Shown in pieces: positions 27,260 through 36,345 of a DNA stretch of 64,000 nt. Under the pieces are notes generated by a model. It had not been told where the DNA came from. It did no database searches and saw only the letters and a program-made list of their open reading frames with translations. The DNA is taken from NCBI GenBank assembly GCA_963665185.2, contig CAXXPO010000025.1, positions 186,001-250,000 on the forward strand, written 5' to 3'. The position numbers and the translations under genes are program-made. This DNA is from G963665185 sp963665185 (GTDB taxonomy: Bacteria > Desulfobacterota > Desulfovibrionia > Desulfovibrionales > Desulfovibrionaceae). The stretch's first letter is position 1. Each line of letters begins with the position of its first letter.

Positions 27260-28909
27260 ATGGCACTGCATCCCCTGGCGGGCAAGCCCGCTCCCGAAGA
27301 AATTCTGGAAAACATCCCCCGTCTGGTGGCGGCATATTACGTGAATCATCCCGACCCGGACGCCCCGGGGCAGGAGGTTTCCTTTGGCACTTCCGGCCAT
27401 CGCGGTTCGTCCAGGAACGGGGCATTCAATGAAGATCACATTCTGGCCATATCGCAGGCCGTGTACGAGTTCCGCGCCTCCAGGGGAATCGACGGGCCGC
27501 TCTACGTCGGCATGGACAGCCATGCCCTGTCCGAACCCGCGCAGATAACGGCGGTGGAGGTCTTCGCGGCCAACGGGGCGCAGGTCTTTTATCAGGAAAA
27601 GGGCGGGTACACGCCCACGCCCGTGATTTCGCACGCCATCCTGACGTACAATGCCGGTCGCGACAAAGGCTTGGCGGACGGCGTGGTCATCACACCGTCG
27701 CACAATCCGCCCTGCGACGGGGGCTTCAAGTACAATCCGCCCGAGGGCGGACCGGCGTCGGCGGAAACAACCAGGTGGGTCCAGAACCGTGCCAACGAGT
27801 TGCTCCGCACCGGGCTGAAGGGCGTCAAACGCCTGCCGTGGGCCAGGGCTGCGGCGGCGGACAATGTGCATGAATATGATTTTGTGCGGCCCTATGTGGC
27901 CGATCTGAAAAATGTGCTGAACATGGACGCCATCCGCGCCGCCGGGCTGCATATCGGCGTGGACCCGCTGGGCGGTTCGGCCATTGCGCACTGGCAGGCC
28001 GTCGGAGAGATGTACGGACTGAACATCGAGCTGGTGAACCGGCGCGTGGACCCCACGTTTTCGTTCATGCGCGTGGACAAGGACGGCAAGATCCGCATGG
28101 ACTGCTCCTCGCCGTACGCCATGGCCGGCCTCATCGAACACAAGGACCGTTTCGACATCGCCTGCGGCAACGACCCGGACACGGACCGGCACGGGATAGT
28201 GACGCGTTCCAGCGGGTTGATGAACCCGAACCATTATTTGTCCGTGGCTGTGGAGTATCTGTTCCGGAACCGGCCGGATTGGCCGGTGGGGGCCAAGGTG
28301 GGCAAGACCGTGGTCACGAGTTCCATGGTGGATCGTGTGGCGGCCGGGCTGGGGCGCGGAATCGCCGAGGTGCCGGTGGGTTTCAAATGGTTTGTGGACG
28401 GACTGTTGACCGGGGAATACGGTTTTGGTTGCGAAGAGAGCGCCGGGGCATCCTTTTTGCGCAAGAACGGCAAGCCCTGGAGTACGGACAAGGACGGCAT
28501 CATCATGTGCCTGCTGGCAGCCGAGATCATGGCCGTGGCCGGCCGTGATCCGGGCGAGAAGTATGCGGAACTGACGCGGAAGTACGGCAATCCGCTGTAC
28601 GAGCGGCTGGAAGCGCCGGCGAACCTGGAGCAGAAGGCGATTCTCAAGCAGATGTCGCCGGATGCGGTGCAGGCCGCCACCCTGGCCGGAGAACCCATAA
28701 CGGCCAAGCTGACCCGCGCGCCCGGAAACGATGCGGCCATCGGAGGTCTGAAGGTGACCACGGAAAACGGCTGGTTCGCGGCGAGGCCTTCGGGCACGGA
28801 GAATATTTACAAGATCTATACCGAGAGTTTCAAGGGCGAGGATCATTTGCTTCGTATCCAGGAAGAGGCGCAGGCGATCGTTGCCGGGGTGTTCAAGGCC
28901 TCCGTCTGA
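27260..28909 (+). CDS. pgm: Phosphoglucomutase (alpha-D-glucose phosphate-specific)
   Basis: Interconverts glucose 1-phosphate and glucose 6-phosphate; 549 aa, the bacterial Pgm length. The phosphoserine loop is VITPSHNPPCDGG, the metal loop is CGNDPDTDRHG, the sugar loop includes FGCEESAG and the phosphate-binding loop is ARPSGTENIYKIY. FGTSGHRGS at the N-terminus is typical of the group. It stands alone between the MocR gene and the export operon. The ribosome site is weak (GGAG at 27250). Confidence 0.96.
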   Translation: MALHPLAGKPAPEEILENIPRLVAAYYVNHPDPDAPGQEVSFGTSGHRGSSRNGAFNEDHILAISQAVYEFRASRGIDGPLYVGMDSHALSEPAQITAVEVFAANGAQVFYQEKGGYTPTPVISHAILTYNAGRDKGLADGVVITPSHNPPCDGGFKYNPPEGGPASAETTRWVQNRANELLRTGLKGVKRLPWARAAAADNVHEYDFVRPYVADLKNVLNMDAIRAAGLHIGVDPLGGSAIAHWQAVGEMYGLNIELVNRRVDPTFSFMRVDKDGKIRMDCSSPYAMAGLIEHKDRFDIACGNDPDTDRHGIVTRSSGLMNPNHYLSVAVEYLFRNRPDWPVGAKVGKTVVTSSMVDRVAAGLGRGIAEVPVGFKWFVDGLLTGEYGFGCEESAGASFLRKNGKPWSTDKDGIIMCLLAAEIMAVAGRDPGEKYAELTRKYGNPLYERLEAPANLEQKAILKQMSPDAVQAATLAGEPITAKLTRAPGNDAAIGGLKVTTENGWFAARPSGTENIYKIYTESFKGEDHLLRIQEEAQAIVAGVFKASV

Positions 28910-28927
28910 AAATATTGGGGCACATCC

Positions 28928-28965
28928 CTGGCCGGGGCGCCGCAAGTGCGGCCTCCCGGCCTTTT
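28928..28965 (+). terminator. Terminator after pgm
   Basis: GGCCGGG (28930-28936) and CCCGGCC (28954-28960) enclose a second hairpin GCCGCA/TGCGGC, followed by TTTT. Confidence 0.65.
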
Positions 28966-29117
28966 GATTCCGAAGAGGTTCCCGGCTTGTGGAAAGGCTT
29001 CGGATACAATAAAAAACTCTTTGAAATAATTTCAGGATATGTTGCATCTGAACATGCAGAGTACTGCACGGGAGGCGGTTGTTCCGGCAAGGACGGCGGG
29101 CCTCGGAGTAATTTTTA

Positions 29118-30371
29118 ATGAAAAAAGTTCTCATTTTGCTGGTGGTGGTTGCCCTGCTGGGTGGGGGGGGCTGGTATTTTCTGCGTGGAAGTAAAAAGGA
29201 CGGCAAGCCCCGGGTCGTGAAAACGGCGGTTATTGAAAAACGTCCGGTGCGCAAGGTGCTGGAAGCCACGGGCATCATCAAGGCGCAGGTCGGCGCACAG
29301 GTAAAGATCGGGGCGAGGGCCTCGGGCGTGATTGAGCAGATGCTGGTCAAGATCGGCGACCAGGTGCGCAAGGGGCAGTTGGTGGCCGTTATCGACTCGC
29401 GCGATGCCGAAGCCAAGGTGGCTCAGGCCGAAGCCCGGCTGCGCAGTGATGAATCCGAACTGGAAAAGGTCAGGGTCGTGTATCCGTTGCGCATCGAGGA
29501 GGCCAAAGCGTTGCTGGATCAGGCCAAGGCCAAGCAGGAATACGCGGACAAGACCCTGAAACGGCAAAAGCAGCTTGTGGACAGCAAACTGGCCGCGCTC
29601 AACGAGCAGGACCAGGCGTATCAGGACGCCATGGTGGCCCGGCATGATGTCGATTCCAAATACGCCACCCTGGTGCGCACGCAGGAAGAGTTCAAAAAGG
29701 AGCTGGTCCGTGCGGAAAAGGCTCGTATTGAAGCCAGGGCCAACCTGGATCTGGCCAAGATTCAATACTCCTACACACGCATCGAGTCGCCTATCGACGG
29801 AATTGTCAGCAAGGTCACGGCGCAGGAAGGGGAAACCCTGGTGTCCGGCTTGCAGGTGTCCAATCTCATCACCATTCTCGATCCGCTCCGGCTGGAAATG
29901 TGGATATATGTGGACGAGACCGATGTGGGACAGATCCGGCTGGGCATGCCTGTGGAATTTACAGTGGACGCATATGCCGACACGACGTTTCGCGGAACCG
30001 TGGACCGTATCTACCCGGAGCCGGAAATCCGGGACAACATCGTATACTACCAGACCATTGTCCAGCTGGACCGGGAGCAGGCCCGGCAATTGCGCCCGGA
30101 AATGACCACCCAGTGTCGTATCGTGGTCAAGGAACTCAGGGACGTCCTGGCCATGCCCAACGCCGCGCTCAAGTGGGTTGCCGACCGCAAGGTGGTGTTC
30201 AAGGTGGGGGCGGAAGATTCCGTTACGGAAGTCGAGCCTGAATTCGGGCTGGAAGGAGTGGAGTACACGGAGATCTTGTCAGGGCTGTCCGCAGGCGACA
30301 CGGTGGCCACCAAGGTCATTCTGCCCAATGCCGGGGTCGCTTCCGGGCAGAATAAAAAGGACGGGCAATAG
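29118..30371 (+). CDS. Periplasmic adaptor (membrane-fusion) protein, MacA-like
   Basis: 417 aa; the adaptor that couples an inner-membrane ABC exporter to an outer-membrane channel. One N-terminal membrane helix (residues 4-22, VLILLVVVALLGGGGWYF) anchors it. Then come a lipoyl-type half (GIIKAQVGAQVKIGARASG), a long alpha-hairpin at about 95-215 (the coiled-coil tip region) and the second lipoyl half (YTRIESPIDGIVSKVTAQEGETL). Beta-barrel and membrane-proximal domains complete it. The following two genes encode the ATPase and permease of the same exporter, with four bases and an overlap between genes. Confidence 0.93.
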   Translation: MKKVLILLVVVALLGGGGWYFLRGSKKDGKPRVVKTAVIEKRPVRKVLEATGIIKAQVGAQVKIGARASGVIEQMLVKIGDQVRKGQLVAVIDSRDAEAKVAQAEARLRSDESELEKVRVVYPLRIEEAKALLDQAKAKQEYADKTLKRQKQLVDSKLAALNEQDQAYQDAMVARHDVDSKYATLVRTQEEFKKELVRAEKARIEARANLDLAKIQYSYTRIESPIDGIVSKVTAQEGETLVSGLQVSNLITILDPLRLEMWIYVDETDVGQIRLGMPVEFTVDAYADTTFRGTVDRIYPEPEIRDNIVYYQTIVQLDREQARQLRPEMTTQCRIVVKELRDVLAMPNAALKWVADRKVVFKVGAEDSVTEVEPEFGLEGVEYTEILSGLSAGDTVATKVILPNAGVASGQNKKDGQ

Positions 30372-30374
30372 GCT

Positions 30375-31049
30375 ATGGCATTGCCGCTTATCCGGTTGGA
30401 AGACATCCGGCGCGACTATGCCCAGGGGGATGAAACCATCCAAGTGCTCAAGGGCATAGACCTGGAGATCGCGCAGGGGGAGTTTGTGGCCCTGCAGGGA
30501 ACCAGCGGATCTGGAAAATCGACCCTGCTGCACATCCTGGGGCTGCTGGACCGGCCCACGCAGGGGCGTTATCTGTTGCAGGGCGAGGATGTTTCCCACC
30601 TCACCGATGATCAGCAGAGCGACATGCGCAATCGGTTCACCGGGTTTGTTTTCCAAAGTTTCTACCTTGTTCCCTATGCTTCGGCCCTGGAAAACGTGCT
30701 GCTGCCCGGTTTGTACAGCGCCACGCCCGAGCATGAACTCAAGGCGCGGGCCGCGGAGCTTCTGGATCAGGTGGGGCTGGGCGATCGGCTGGATTTCAAG
30801 CCCGGCCAGCTTTCCGGTGGGCAGCAGCAGCGGGTGGCCCTGGCCAGGGCGCTCATCAACAAGCCGGCCATGGTTCTGGCCGACGAACCGACAGGCCAGC
30901 TGGACGCCAACACCAGTCGTGAAATTCTTGAAATACTCAACGGAATCAACGAGTCAGGCACGACCGTGCTCATCGTCACGCACGACGAGGACACGGCGGC
31001 CGTGGCGCACAGGCGGGTACACATCACCGATGGGCGCATCGATGCTTAA
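30375..31049 (+). CDS. MacB/LolD-type ABC transporter ATPase
   Basis: 224 aa ATP-binding subunit. Walker A is GTSGSGKST, the signature is LSGGQQQRVALARAL and Walker B is MVLADEPTG, followed by the H-loop TVLIVTHDED. It starts four bases after the adaptor gene, and its last codons overlap the permease start. In classical MacB, ATPase and permease are one protein; here they are split. Confidence 0.95.
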   Translation: MALPLIRLEDIRRDYAQGDETIQVLKGIDLEIAQGEFVALQGTSGSGKSTLLHILGLLDRPTQGRYLLQGEDVSHLTDDQQSDMRNRFTGFVFQSFYLVPYASALENVLLPGLYSATPEHELKARAAELLDQVGLGDRLDFKPGQLSGGQQQRVALARALINKPAMVLADEPTGQLDANTSREILEILNGINESGTTVLIVTHDEDTAAVAHRRVHITDGRIDA

Positions 31050-32277
31050 GGGCCTGCGGGTCTTTTTCCGGGTGGCGGGCATGAGTCTGCGCTCGCTTTG
31101 GGCATTCAAATTGCGCAGTGTGTTTGTTATCAGCGCCACGGCGTTGGGTATCGCCTCGCTGACCATTATCGTGGCCTCCGTGGACGGCGCACAGAAAAAG
31201 GCCCGTGAGATCACCGATTTTTTCGGACCGGACGCGATTTTCGTATTGGGCGGTGATGTGTTCAACCGGTCCGTGGGCATGCGTACCAAAACCCTGACCT
31301 GGGACGATGTCCGCCAAATGCGTCGCTCCCTTCCCGGTGTCTACCTTGTGGTTCCCATGCGTGGCAGGAATGATATCACCGCGAGAGCCGGCAGTAAGAA
31401 CACGGAAATAAGCACGGTTGTCGGCGCAACGGAAAATTATGCGGATTCCTGGAACTGGCCCCTGGAAGAAGGACGGGACATACGCCGGGAGGATGTGGAT
31501 ACGGCGGCCCGCGTGGTGCTTTTGGGCGATATGGTTTCCAAGAGGCTGTTCGGGACCGAGTCGCCCGTGGGGCGGAGCGTGACCATCGGCAAGGTGCCGT
31601 TTGTGGTTATCGGCAAGCTCATCGAACGGGGACTGACCAGCGGGGGCGGACACAACAGCGTGGACGACAGGGCCATTATTCCTCTCACCACGCTGACCAA
31701 ACGCTTCAACATGAACCGCAAATATTTCCGGGCCGTGCGCGTGAAGTATCACGATGCGGAAAATATGAAGGGCAAGGCGGAGAATCTGCGGTCGTTCCTG
31801 CGTCATCTGCACGGTTTGAGCGGCAACGCGAAAGACGACTTCACCATCATGACCGCCGACGAAATCCTTAAATTCCTGTCCATGCTCAAAGGCGGGCTGG
31901 TTGCCTTTCTGGGCGTGACAGCCGGGGTAGCCATTCTGGTGGGCGGCTTTGTTCTGGCCAACCTGTTTTATCTGAGCGTGAGCGAGCGGCGGTCTGAAAT
32001 AGGTCTGCGCCGTGCCTTTGGAGCGAGGTCTTCGGCCATCCTGGTGCAGTTTCTTGGGGAAGCCGTATTGCTGACCGTTGTCGGTGCCCTGGTGGGCCTG
32101 GCTTTGGGCATGGGCATGGCCCAGTTTCTGGAGCGGCTGGATATCCTGAAGATAGAGCTGTCCTGGAAGATTTTTTTCATTGCCCTGGCCTCCAGCGTGG
32201 CTATCGGTATCGTTTTTGGCCTGCGTCCGGCGCGCAAGGCTGCTCAGCTGGACCCCATCGAAGCCCTGCGCACCTGA
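31042..32277 (+). CDS. MacB-type ABC transporter permease
   Basis: 411 aa; N-terminal helix (about 20-45), a periplasmic MacB core domain (about 50-280) and three helices in the C-terminal 130 residues, within an FtsX-like permease domain. The closing motif ARKAAQLDPIEALR is diagnostic for the family. The start at 31042 overlaps the ATPase gene by eight bases; an in-frame ATG at 31030 is equally possible. With its two neighbours it forms a tripartite exporter for an unknown peptide, lipid or drug. No outer-membrane TolC gene is adjacent. Confidence 0.92.
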   Translation: MLKGLRVFFRVAGMSLRSLWAFKLRSVFVISATALGIASLTIIVASVDGAQKKAREITDFFGPDAIFVLGGDVFNRSVGMRTKTLTWDDVRQMRRSLPGVYLVVPMRGRNDITARAGSKNTEISTVVGATENYADSWNWPLEEGRDIRREDVDTAARVVLLGDMVSKRLFGTESPVGRSVTIGKVPFVVIGKLIERGLTSGGGHNSVDDRAIIPLTTLTKRFNMNRKYFRAVRVKYHDAENMKGKAENLRSFLRHLHGLSGNAKDDFTIMTADEILKFLSMLKGGLVAFLGVTAGVAILVGGFVLANLFYLSVSERRSEIGLRRAFGARSSAILVQFLGEAVLLTVVGALVGLALGMGMAQFLERLDILKIELSWKIFFIALASSVAIGIVFGLRPARKAAQLDPIEALRT

Positions 32278-32312
32278 TCGTCCGTATTTGTTGGGTTGCC
32301 CCGGGCCGTTCG

Positions 32313-33428
32313 TCAGCCCAGGCGGCACTGGGGCTGGAGTCTGCCCACCGGCGTCAGCACCACCTGCCAGAGCTGGATGTCGCGGGCCCGGAAGGCTCCG
32401 GCGCAGCTTTGCAGATAATACTCCCACATTCGCCGGAAGGTTTCACCGTAGCGGTCCCTGAGCCGGGGCCACGCCCTGCGGAAGTTCTCCAGCCAAGCCA
32501 GAAGTGTCGTGTCGTAGTGGGGGCCGAAGTTGTGCAGGTCCTCGATGACGAAAAGGTTTTCCGCCGCGCGTCCGATGTGGGCCACGCTGGGCAGGCAGCC
32601 GTTGGGGAATATGTAGCGGGTGATCCAGGGATCGCAATGGGGACTGGTGGAGTTGGAACCTATGGTGTGCAGCAGGAATATGCCGTCCTCTTTCAGACAA
32701 CGGGCCGCAACCCGCATGAATTCACGGTAGTTGCGGCTGCCCACGTGTTCGAACATTCCCACGGAGACGATGCGGTCAAAGGTTTCATCCAGGTCGCGGT
32801 AGTCGCAGCAGCGGATTTCCACATCCAGCGGGGCGCAGAACTCGCGGGCAAAGTCCACCTGTTCGCGGGATATGTTCGCTCCCACCACGGAGCAGCCGTA
32901 TTCCTTGGCGGCGAAGGCAGCCAGTCCGCCCCATCCGCAGCCTATGTCCAGCAGCCGCATGCCGGGGCCGAGAGCCAGTTTGTCGCAGATGAGGCGTAGT
33001 TTGCGTTTCTGGGCCGCGTTCAGCTCGTCGCCGTCCTTGAAATAGGCGCAACTGTACTGGAGGTGCGGATCGAGCATGGCGGTGAACAGGTCGTTGCCCA
33101 GATCATAATGGCGCTCCGCCACGATGTGCGACCGGGATTTTGTTTGCAGGTTGCAGATCACGGCGGGCAGCATGCCGAACAGCAGTTTCCAGCCTCCGCG
33201 AACCTTTCCGGCGGCTCCCGAGCGCAGCAGGCGGGCGATGAATTCGTCCACGCGTGGGCATTCCCACCATCCCTGCATGTAGGCCTCGCCGAGGGCTAAA
33301 TTTTTCCGGGTGAGAATTTCGTTGTAGAGCCGCTCGTCCCGGATTTGAATGTCCCATGGGCGGGAGCCGTTCACCGCAACGCCCGCCTGTCCCATGATGT
33401 GGTCCACGATGTTTTTGGCAGAAAGCAT
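32313..33428 (-). CDS. cfa: Cyclopropane-fatty-acyl-phospholipid synthase
   Basis: SAM-dependent methylene transfer to unsaturated phospholipid acyl chains; 371 aa. The ATG at 33428 has a GGGAGG site; an in-frame Met upstream adds only non-family sequence. The SAM site is LLDIGCGWGGLAAFAAKEYG. Typical Cfa motifs are HYDLGNDLFTAMLDP, YSCAYF, MFEHVG and YIFPNGCLPS. It probably alters membrane lipids under stress. A promoter TTGTTT-N16-TATATA is visible on the minus strand at 33612-33639. Confidence 0.95.
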   Translation of the reverse strand: MLSAKNIVDHIMGQAGVAVNGSRPWDIQIRDERLYNEILTRKNLALGEAYMQGWWECPRVDEFIARLLRSGAAGKVRGGWKLLFGMLPAVICNLQTKSRSHIVAERHYDLGNDLFTAMLDPHLQYSCAYFKDGDELNAAQKRKLRLICDKLALGPGMRLLDIGCGWGGLAAFAAKEYGCSVVGANISREQVDFAREFCAPLDVEIRCCDYRDLDETFDRIVSVGMFEHVGSRNYREFMRVAARCLKEDGIFLLHTIGSNSTSPHCDPWITRYIFPNGCLPSVAHIGRAAENLFVIEDLHNFGPHYDTTLLAWLENFRRAWPRLRDRYGETFRRMWEYYLQSCAGAFRARDIQLWQVVLTPVGRLQPQCRLG

Positions 33429-33611
33429 GGGGCCTCCCTGTGCGTTGTGCCGCGACCGTTCCAACGCGAGAAGGCGACAAGTGGTTCGGGGATTCAGCGT
33501 GAATGAGCATTCCCTGCTGATGGCATTCCGTCCGGCGGCCTGGGGCACACCTGCATTTTTTTCCCTGCGGCAATGCCGGGGGGATAGTCGCCTCCTGAAA
33601 TTAGGTTCCAG

Positions 33612-33639
33612 TATATATGGAAAGCGGAATTGAAAACAA
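33612..33639 (-). promoter_or_regulatory. Possible cfa promoter
   Basis: Minus-strand TTGTTT (33639-33634), 16-base spacer, TATATA (33617-33612). The -10 sits inside an inverted pair TTCCA/TGGAA (33606-33622). It gives a leader of roughly 180 bases. Confidence 0.35.
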
Positions 33640-33727
33640 CCCCTGCATGTGGGTCCGGGAAGTCAAGTGTGCGTCTTGGACGGGTGTTTGGCCTTGTCCC
33701 GTGCCTATTGGGCGGGCGGATTTCTTT

Positions 33728-34939
33728 TTAATACAGCAGGCAGAAAAATCCGAAGTATGCCCCCAGGCCGGCCAGGGAAATCCGTAAGGGCCGGCGTGCC
33801 GTGGCCCGGCTCCAGGCCCAGCAAAGTGCAACGGGAAACGAAAAGGACAAAAGCATCTTGAGGGCGAGAGGCAGGGGCGTGCCGACCAGGGCTGCCTGCG
33901 CGAAAACCACCAGGGGCATGTGCAGGATGTAGATGTCGTAGGAACCGGCTGCCAGAGATTCGCGCCAGCGGGACGGTCCTTCCAGGAAACGTCCCCCCAG
34001 GCGGAGGAACAGGACGGTGGCAGACAGCGCGATAAGGCTTCGTAGCAGGCCGTGCGCCAATCCCGTGGAAACGGGGGCCGGGCCGGGAACGCGCATGAAG
34101 GATGATGCTGTCGCAAGCATTGTCAGGAGCGCGCCGAGAAAGATCGCCAGCCATGCCCACAACGGTCCGGGCAGGGACGTGTTCGTCCGGCCGGACAGGA
34201 AATCGGGGCGCAGCCACACGCCCAATGCAAAGGCCAGGGCGTAGATGGGGACGCGGGTGGGCTGGAAAAGGATGAACGGGCCGATTTTGGCCCAGGTTTG
34301 GACCTGGACATGGGTGTTGATAAGGGCGAAACCCAATGTCATGCCCGCGCAGGCCGCCAAGATGAATGGCCATGCCGGACGCGAGACGTTTTCCAGGCGT
34401 GCGGTTCCCGCGGCATATCGCAAAAGGGCGTAGAGCAGAAAGAAGATGAGCAGCATGGACATGAACCACAGCGGGTGCGGCGACAGGGAATCCTGGTAGC
34501 GGTCCACCTGGGCCATGGTGGTTATGGCGACGAATTTCCAGTCCGTGAGGAAGGACATCCAGTGAGTCCAATAGGCGAAAAAGGATTCGGGCGCCAACGA
34601 GCGGCGCAGGTATCCCTGGTAGACCATTGCCGGCATGTAGAATGCGGAAAGAAGAAGAACCGGGCCGCCCAGGCGTTGCAGCTTTCCCTTTATGAAGCCG
34701 GGAAGGCCGTGGCGGTCGTAGGATGGCTTGGCAAAGAGTCCGGCAATAAAAAAGAGAACGGGGAGACAAAATGAATCGAGAACCAGCAGCGTGACCTCGA
34801 ACGCCAGGTGCTTGCCGTCCTGGGCATGCCACCAGAACAGGCTGGGGGCGTAGGCGCAGCAGGCATGCAGCAGGACGATGAAAAGAACCATGAGCGTACG
34901 GATATTGTCCAAGGCGTAGATTCGTTGTTCCTGATGCAT
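33728..34939 (-). CDS. Acyltransferase 3 family membrane protein
   Basis: 403 aa integral membrane protein with about ten hydrophobic helices, of the OafA/OpgC acyltransferase family. The N-terminal YALDNIRTLMVLFIVLLHACCAY carries the conserved R and the catalytic-type His in the first helix. The ATG at 34939 has GGAG seven bases upstream; in-frame Met codons at 34951 and 34993 lack a site, and the second overlaps the regulator gene. It starts 16 bases after the TetR-type gene, so both form one unit. It likely O-acylates a sugar or lipid of the envelope; substrate unknown. Confidence 0.88.
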   Translation of the reverse strand: MHQEQRIYALDNIRTLMVLFIVLLHACCAYAPSLFWWHAQDGKHLAFEVTLLVLDSFCLPVLFFIAGLFAKPSYDRHGLPGFIKGKLQRLGGPVLLLSAFYMPAMVYQGYLRRSLAPESFFAYWTHWMSFLTDWKFVAITTMAQVDRYQDSLSPHPLWFMSMLLIFFLLYALLRYAAGTARLENVSRPAWPFILAACAGMTLGFALINTHVQVQTWAKIGPFILFQPTRVPIYALAFALGVWLRPDFLSGRTNTSLPGPLWAWLAIFLGALLTMLATASSFMRVPGPAPVSTGLAHGLLRSLIALSATVLFLRLGGRFLEGPSRWRESLAAGSYDIYILHMPLVVFAQAALVGTPLPLALKMLLSFSFPVALCWAWSRATARRPLRISLAGLGAYFGFFCLLY

Positions 34940-34955
34940 ATTTTTCTCCATGCGG

Positions 34956-35648
34956 TCAGTTAGGTTGTTCCGGGGGGATTTCTCCGTTTTCAAGGGCCTT
35001 GCGAGTGGTTTCCAGGCCTGCCAGGGAAAAACGCATGATGTGTTCCAGCAGGGTTTCCTTGTACTGCGTCATGCCCGGATGCTCTGGATATACGCGGCTG
35101 AAAATGGGCCAGAAGGCCATGTAGTAGAAGATCTGCCCGCCCACGCTGGTCAGACAGTCGCGCACAACGTAATCTGGGGCGTCCGGTCCCAGCAGGGCCC
35201 GTGTTATTTCCGTGGCCTCCCTGTTGTCCGGCCGGGTGTGTTTTTCCACAAGGTCGTCCAGGTGCGGGGAAGGCGACATCATTTCCCGCAGCAGAATGGC
35301 CATGACGTCCTTGTGCAACGGGTCATCGGAAAATCCCACGTCGAGCATCACGGCTAGATAGCGGCGCATGCGTTCCTCCGGGGAGCTCTCCGTGGTTTGT
35401 TCCTCTTCCTGCCAAGCCGCTTCGCGTTCCTTTCTCCGCCGCGTGTTTTCAGCGAAGATCAGATCCAGAATGGCCTTGTAAAGGTTCGCCTTGCCTCCAT
35501 AGTAATAATTCACCGCCGTGGCGTTGGCGGTTCCTGCCTCCTTGCAGATGGCGCGGACCGTTGTTCCCTTGTAGCCTTCGCGGGCAAAGATGCGGATGGC
35601 GGCAATGAGGATTTTTTCCTTGGTGGTCTGTTTTTTCGACTGGGACAT
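34956..35648 (-). CDS. TetR-family regulator (CecR-like C-terminal domain)
   Basis: 230 aa. Residues 10-60 form the TetR helix-turn-helix (ILIAAIRIFAREGYKGTTVRAI, ANATAVNYYYGGKANLY). The C-terminal part (REMMSPSPHLDDLVEKH) matches the DUF1956/CecR type of ligand domain. The ATG at 35648 follows a GGAG site. It is the first gene of a two-gene unit with the acyltransferase, and a symmetric site TAATGCA-AA-TGCATTA lies 65 bases upstream, so autorepression that also controls the acyltransferase is likely. Confidence 0.92.
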   Translation of the reverse strand: MSQSKKQTTKEKILIAAIRIFAREGYKGTTVRAICKEAGTANATAVNYYYGGKANLYKAILDLIFAENTRRRKEREAAWQEEEQTTESSPEERMRRYLAVMLDVGFSDDPLHKDVMAILLREMMSPSPHLDDLVEKHTRPDNREATEITRALLGPDAPDYVVRDCLTSVGGQIFYYMAFWPIFSRVYPEHPGMTQYKETLLEHIMRFSLAGLETTRKALENGEIPPEQPN

Positions 35649-35712
35649 GGTGGATCTCCTGAGTATCCGGGAGAACCTACCCTCTTGCCGATGTCCTTGC
35701 AATGCAACCGTA

Positions 35713-35728
35713 TAATGCAAATGCATTA
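35713..35728. promoter_or_regulatory. Palindromic operator upstream of the TetR-type gene
   Basis: TAATGCA (35713-35719), AA, TGCATTA (35722-35728): a perfect 7-bp inverted repeat in AT-rich DNA directly upstream of the regulator. Size and symmetry fit a TetR-family dimer site. Confidence 0.6.
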
Positions 35729-35930
35729 ATTTGCGTGCGTGGTCAAGCCCGTTGAGGAGCTTTCTTTCCGAATCTGGTCTGATTGCTTGGAACTGTCGGG
35801 GGTTGGGGAAAATGCACGGCTGATAAAAGACTGACGGAAACGCCTGGAGCATCGGACGGATGTCCGCGATCCTGCGAGCGGAAGTACAGGACGACGGCAG
35901 GTTCCGGGTTGGTGCTGCAGGCGGAGAAAA

Positions 35931-36254
35931 TCAGCAGGGCGTGGGGTAGGCAGACCGCAGGTCCCGGTGGATGGCGTTTCGCTCTTCGGCGTTCCGGCAT
36001 TTCAGGATGTACACGCTGTTGCAACATTCGCGCATGACGCAGGTTTTGTCATAGGTCGCGATGCAATCGTGCAGGTTTTCGGCGGGATGGATTGCCAGGA
36101 CATGCACCATGAAGCCTGAGAGATGGCCCCGGGGGTGCCGGTAGGTATATATGCAGATGCCGCCGGTACGGGGGAAAGGACCGCCGAGCCGGTAGCAGGT
36201 GAATTCATGTTCCATGCCGCTTTGTGCGGTAAAGGTCCGGTGCTTTTCGTTCAT
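35931..36254 (-). CDS. Hypothetical protein, 107 aa
   Basis: I do not recognise a family. The protein is soluble, has eight Cys residues, and reads like a folded domain (GGICIYTYRHPRGHLSGFMV, ECCNSVYILKCRNAEERNAI). It has no signal peptide, no membrane segment and no strong Shine-Dalgarno sequence; an alternative start is the ATG at 36215. It lies just past the terminator of the liv operon, with only about 23 bases between the T run and the ATG, so it would depend on readthrough or a promoter inside that hairpin region. Codon usage resembles real genes of the window. Moderate confidence only. Confidence 0.5.
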   Translation of the reverse strand: MNEKHRTFTAQSGMEHEFTCYRLGGPFPRTGGICIYTYRHPRGHLSGFMVHVLAIHPAENLHDCIATYDKTCVMRECCNSVYILKCRNAEERNAIHRDLRSAYPTPC

Positions 36255-36276
36255 GGTGGCGCGGACATCTTTTGTG

Positions 36277-36308
36277 AAAAAACCCGGCAGCATGTCCGCA
36301 CTGCCGGG
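36277..36308 (-). terminator. Terminator of the liv operon
   Basis: Minus strand: CCCGGCAG (36308-36301) and CTGCCGGG (36290-36283) form an 8-bp stem with a 10-base loop, followed by six T (36282-36277). Confidence 0.85.
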
Positions 36309-36345
36309 AAATGTGTTTTCTGCAAAGGGCAGGAGCAGGTCGAGC

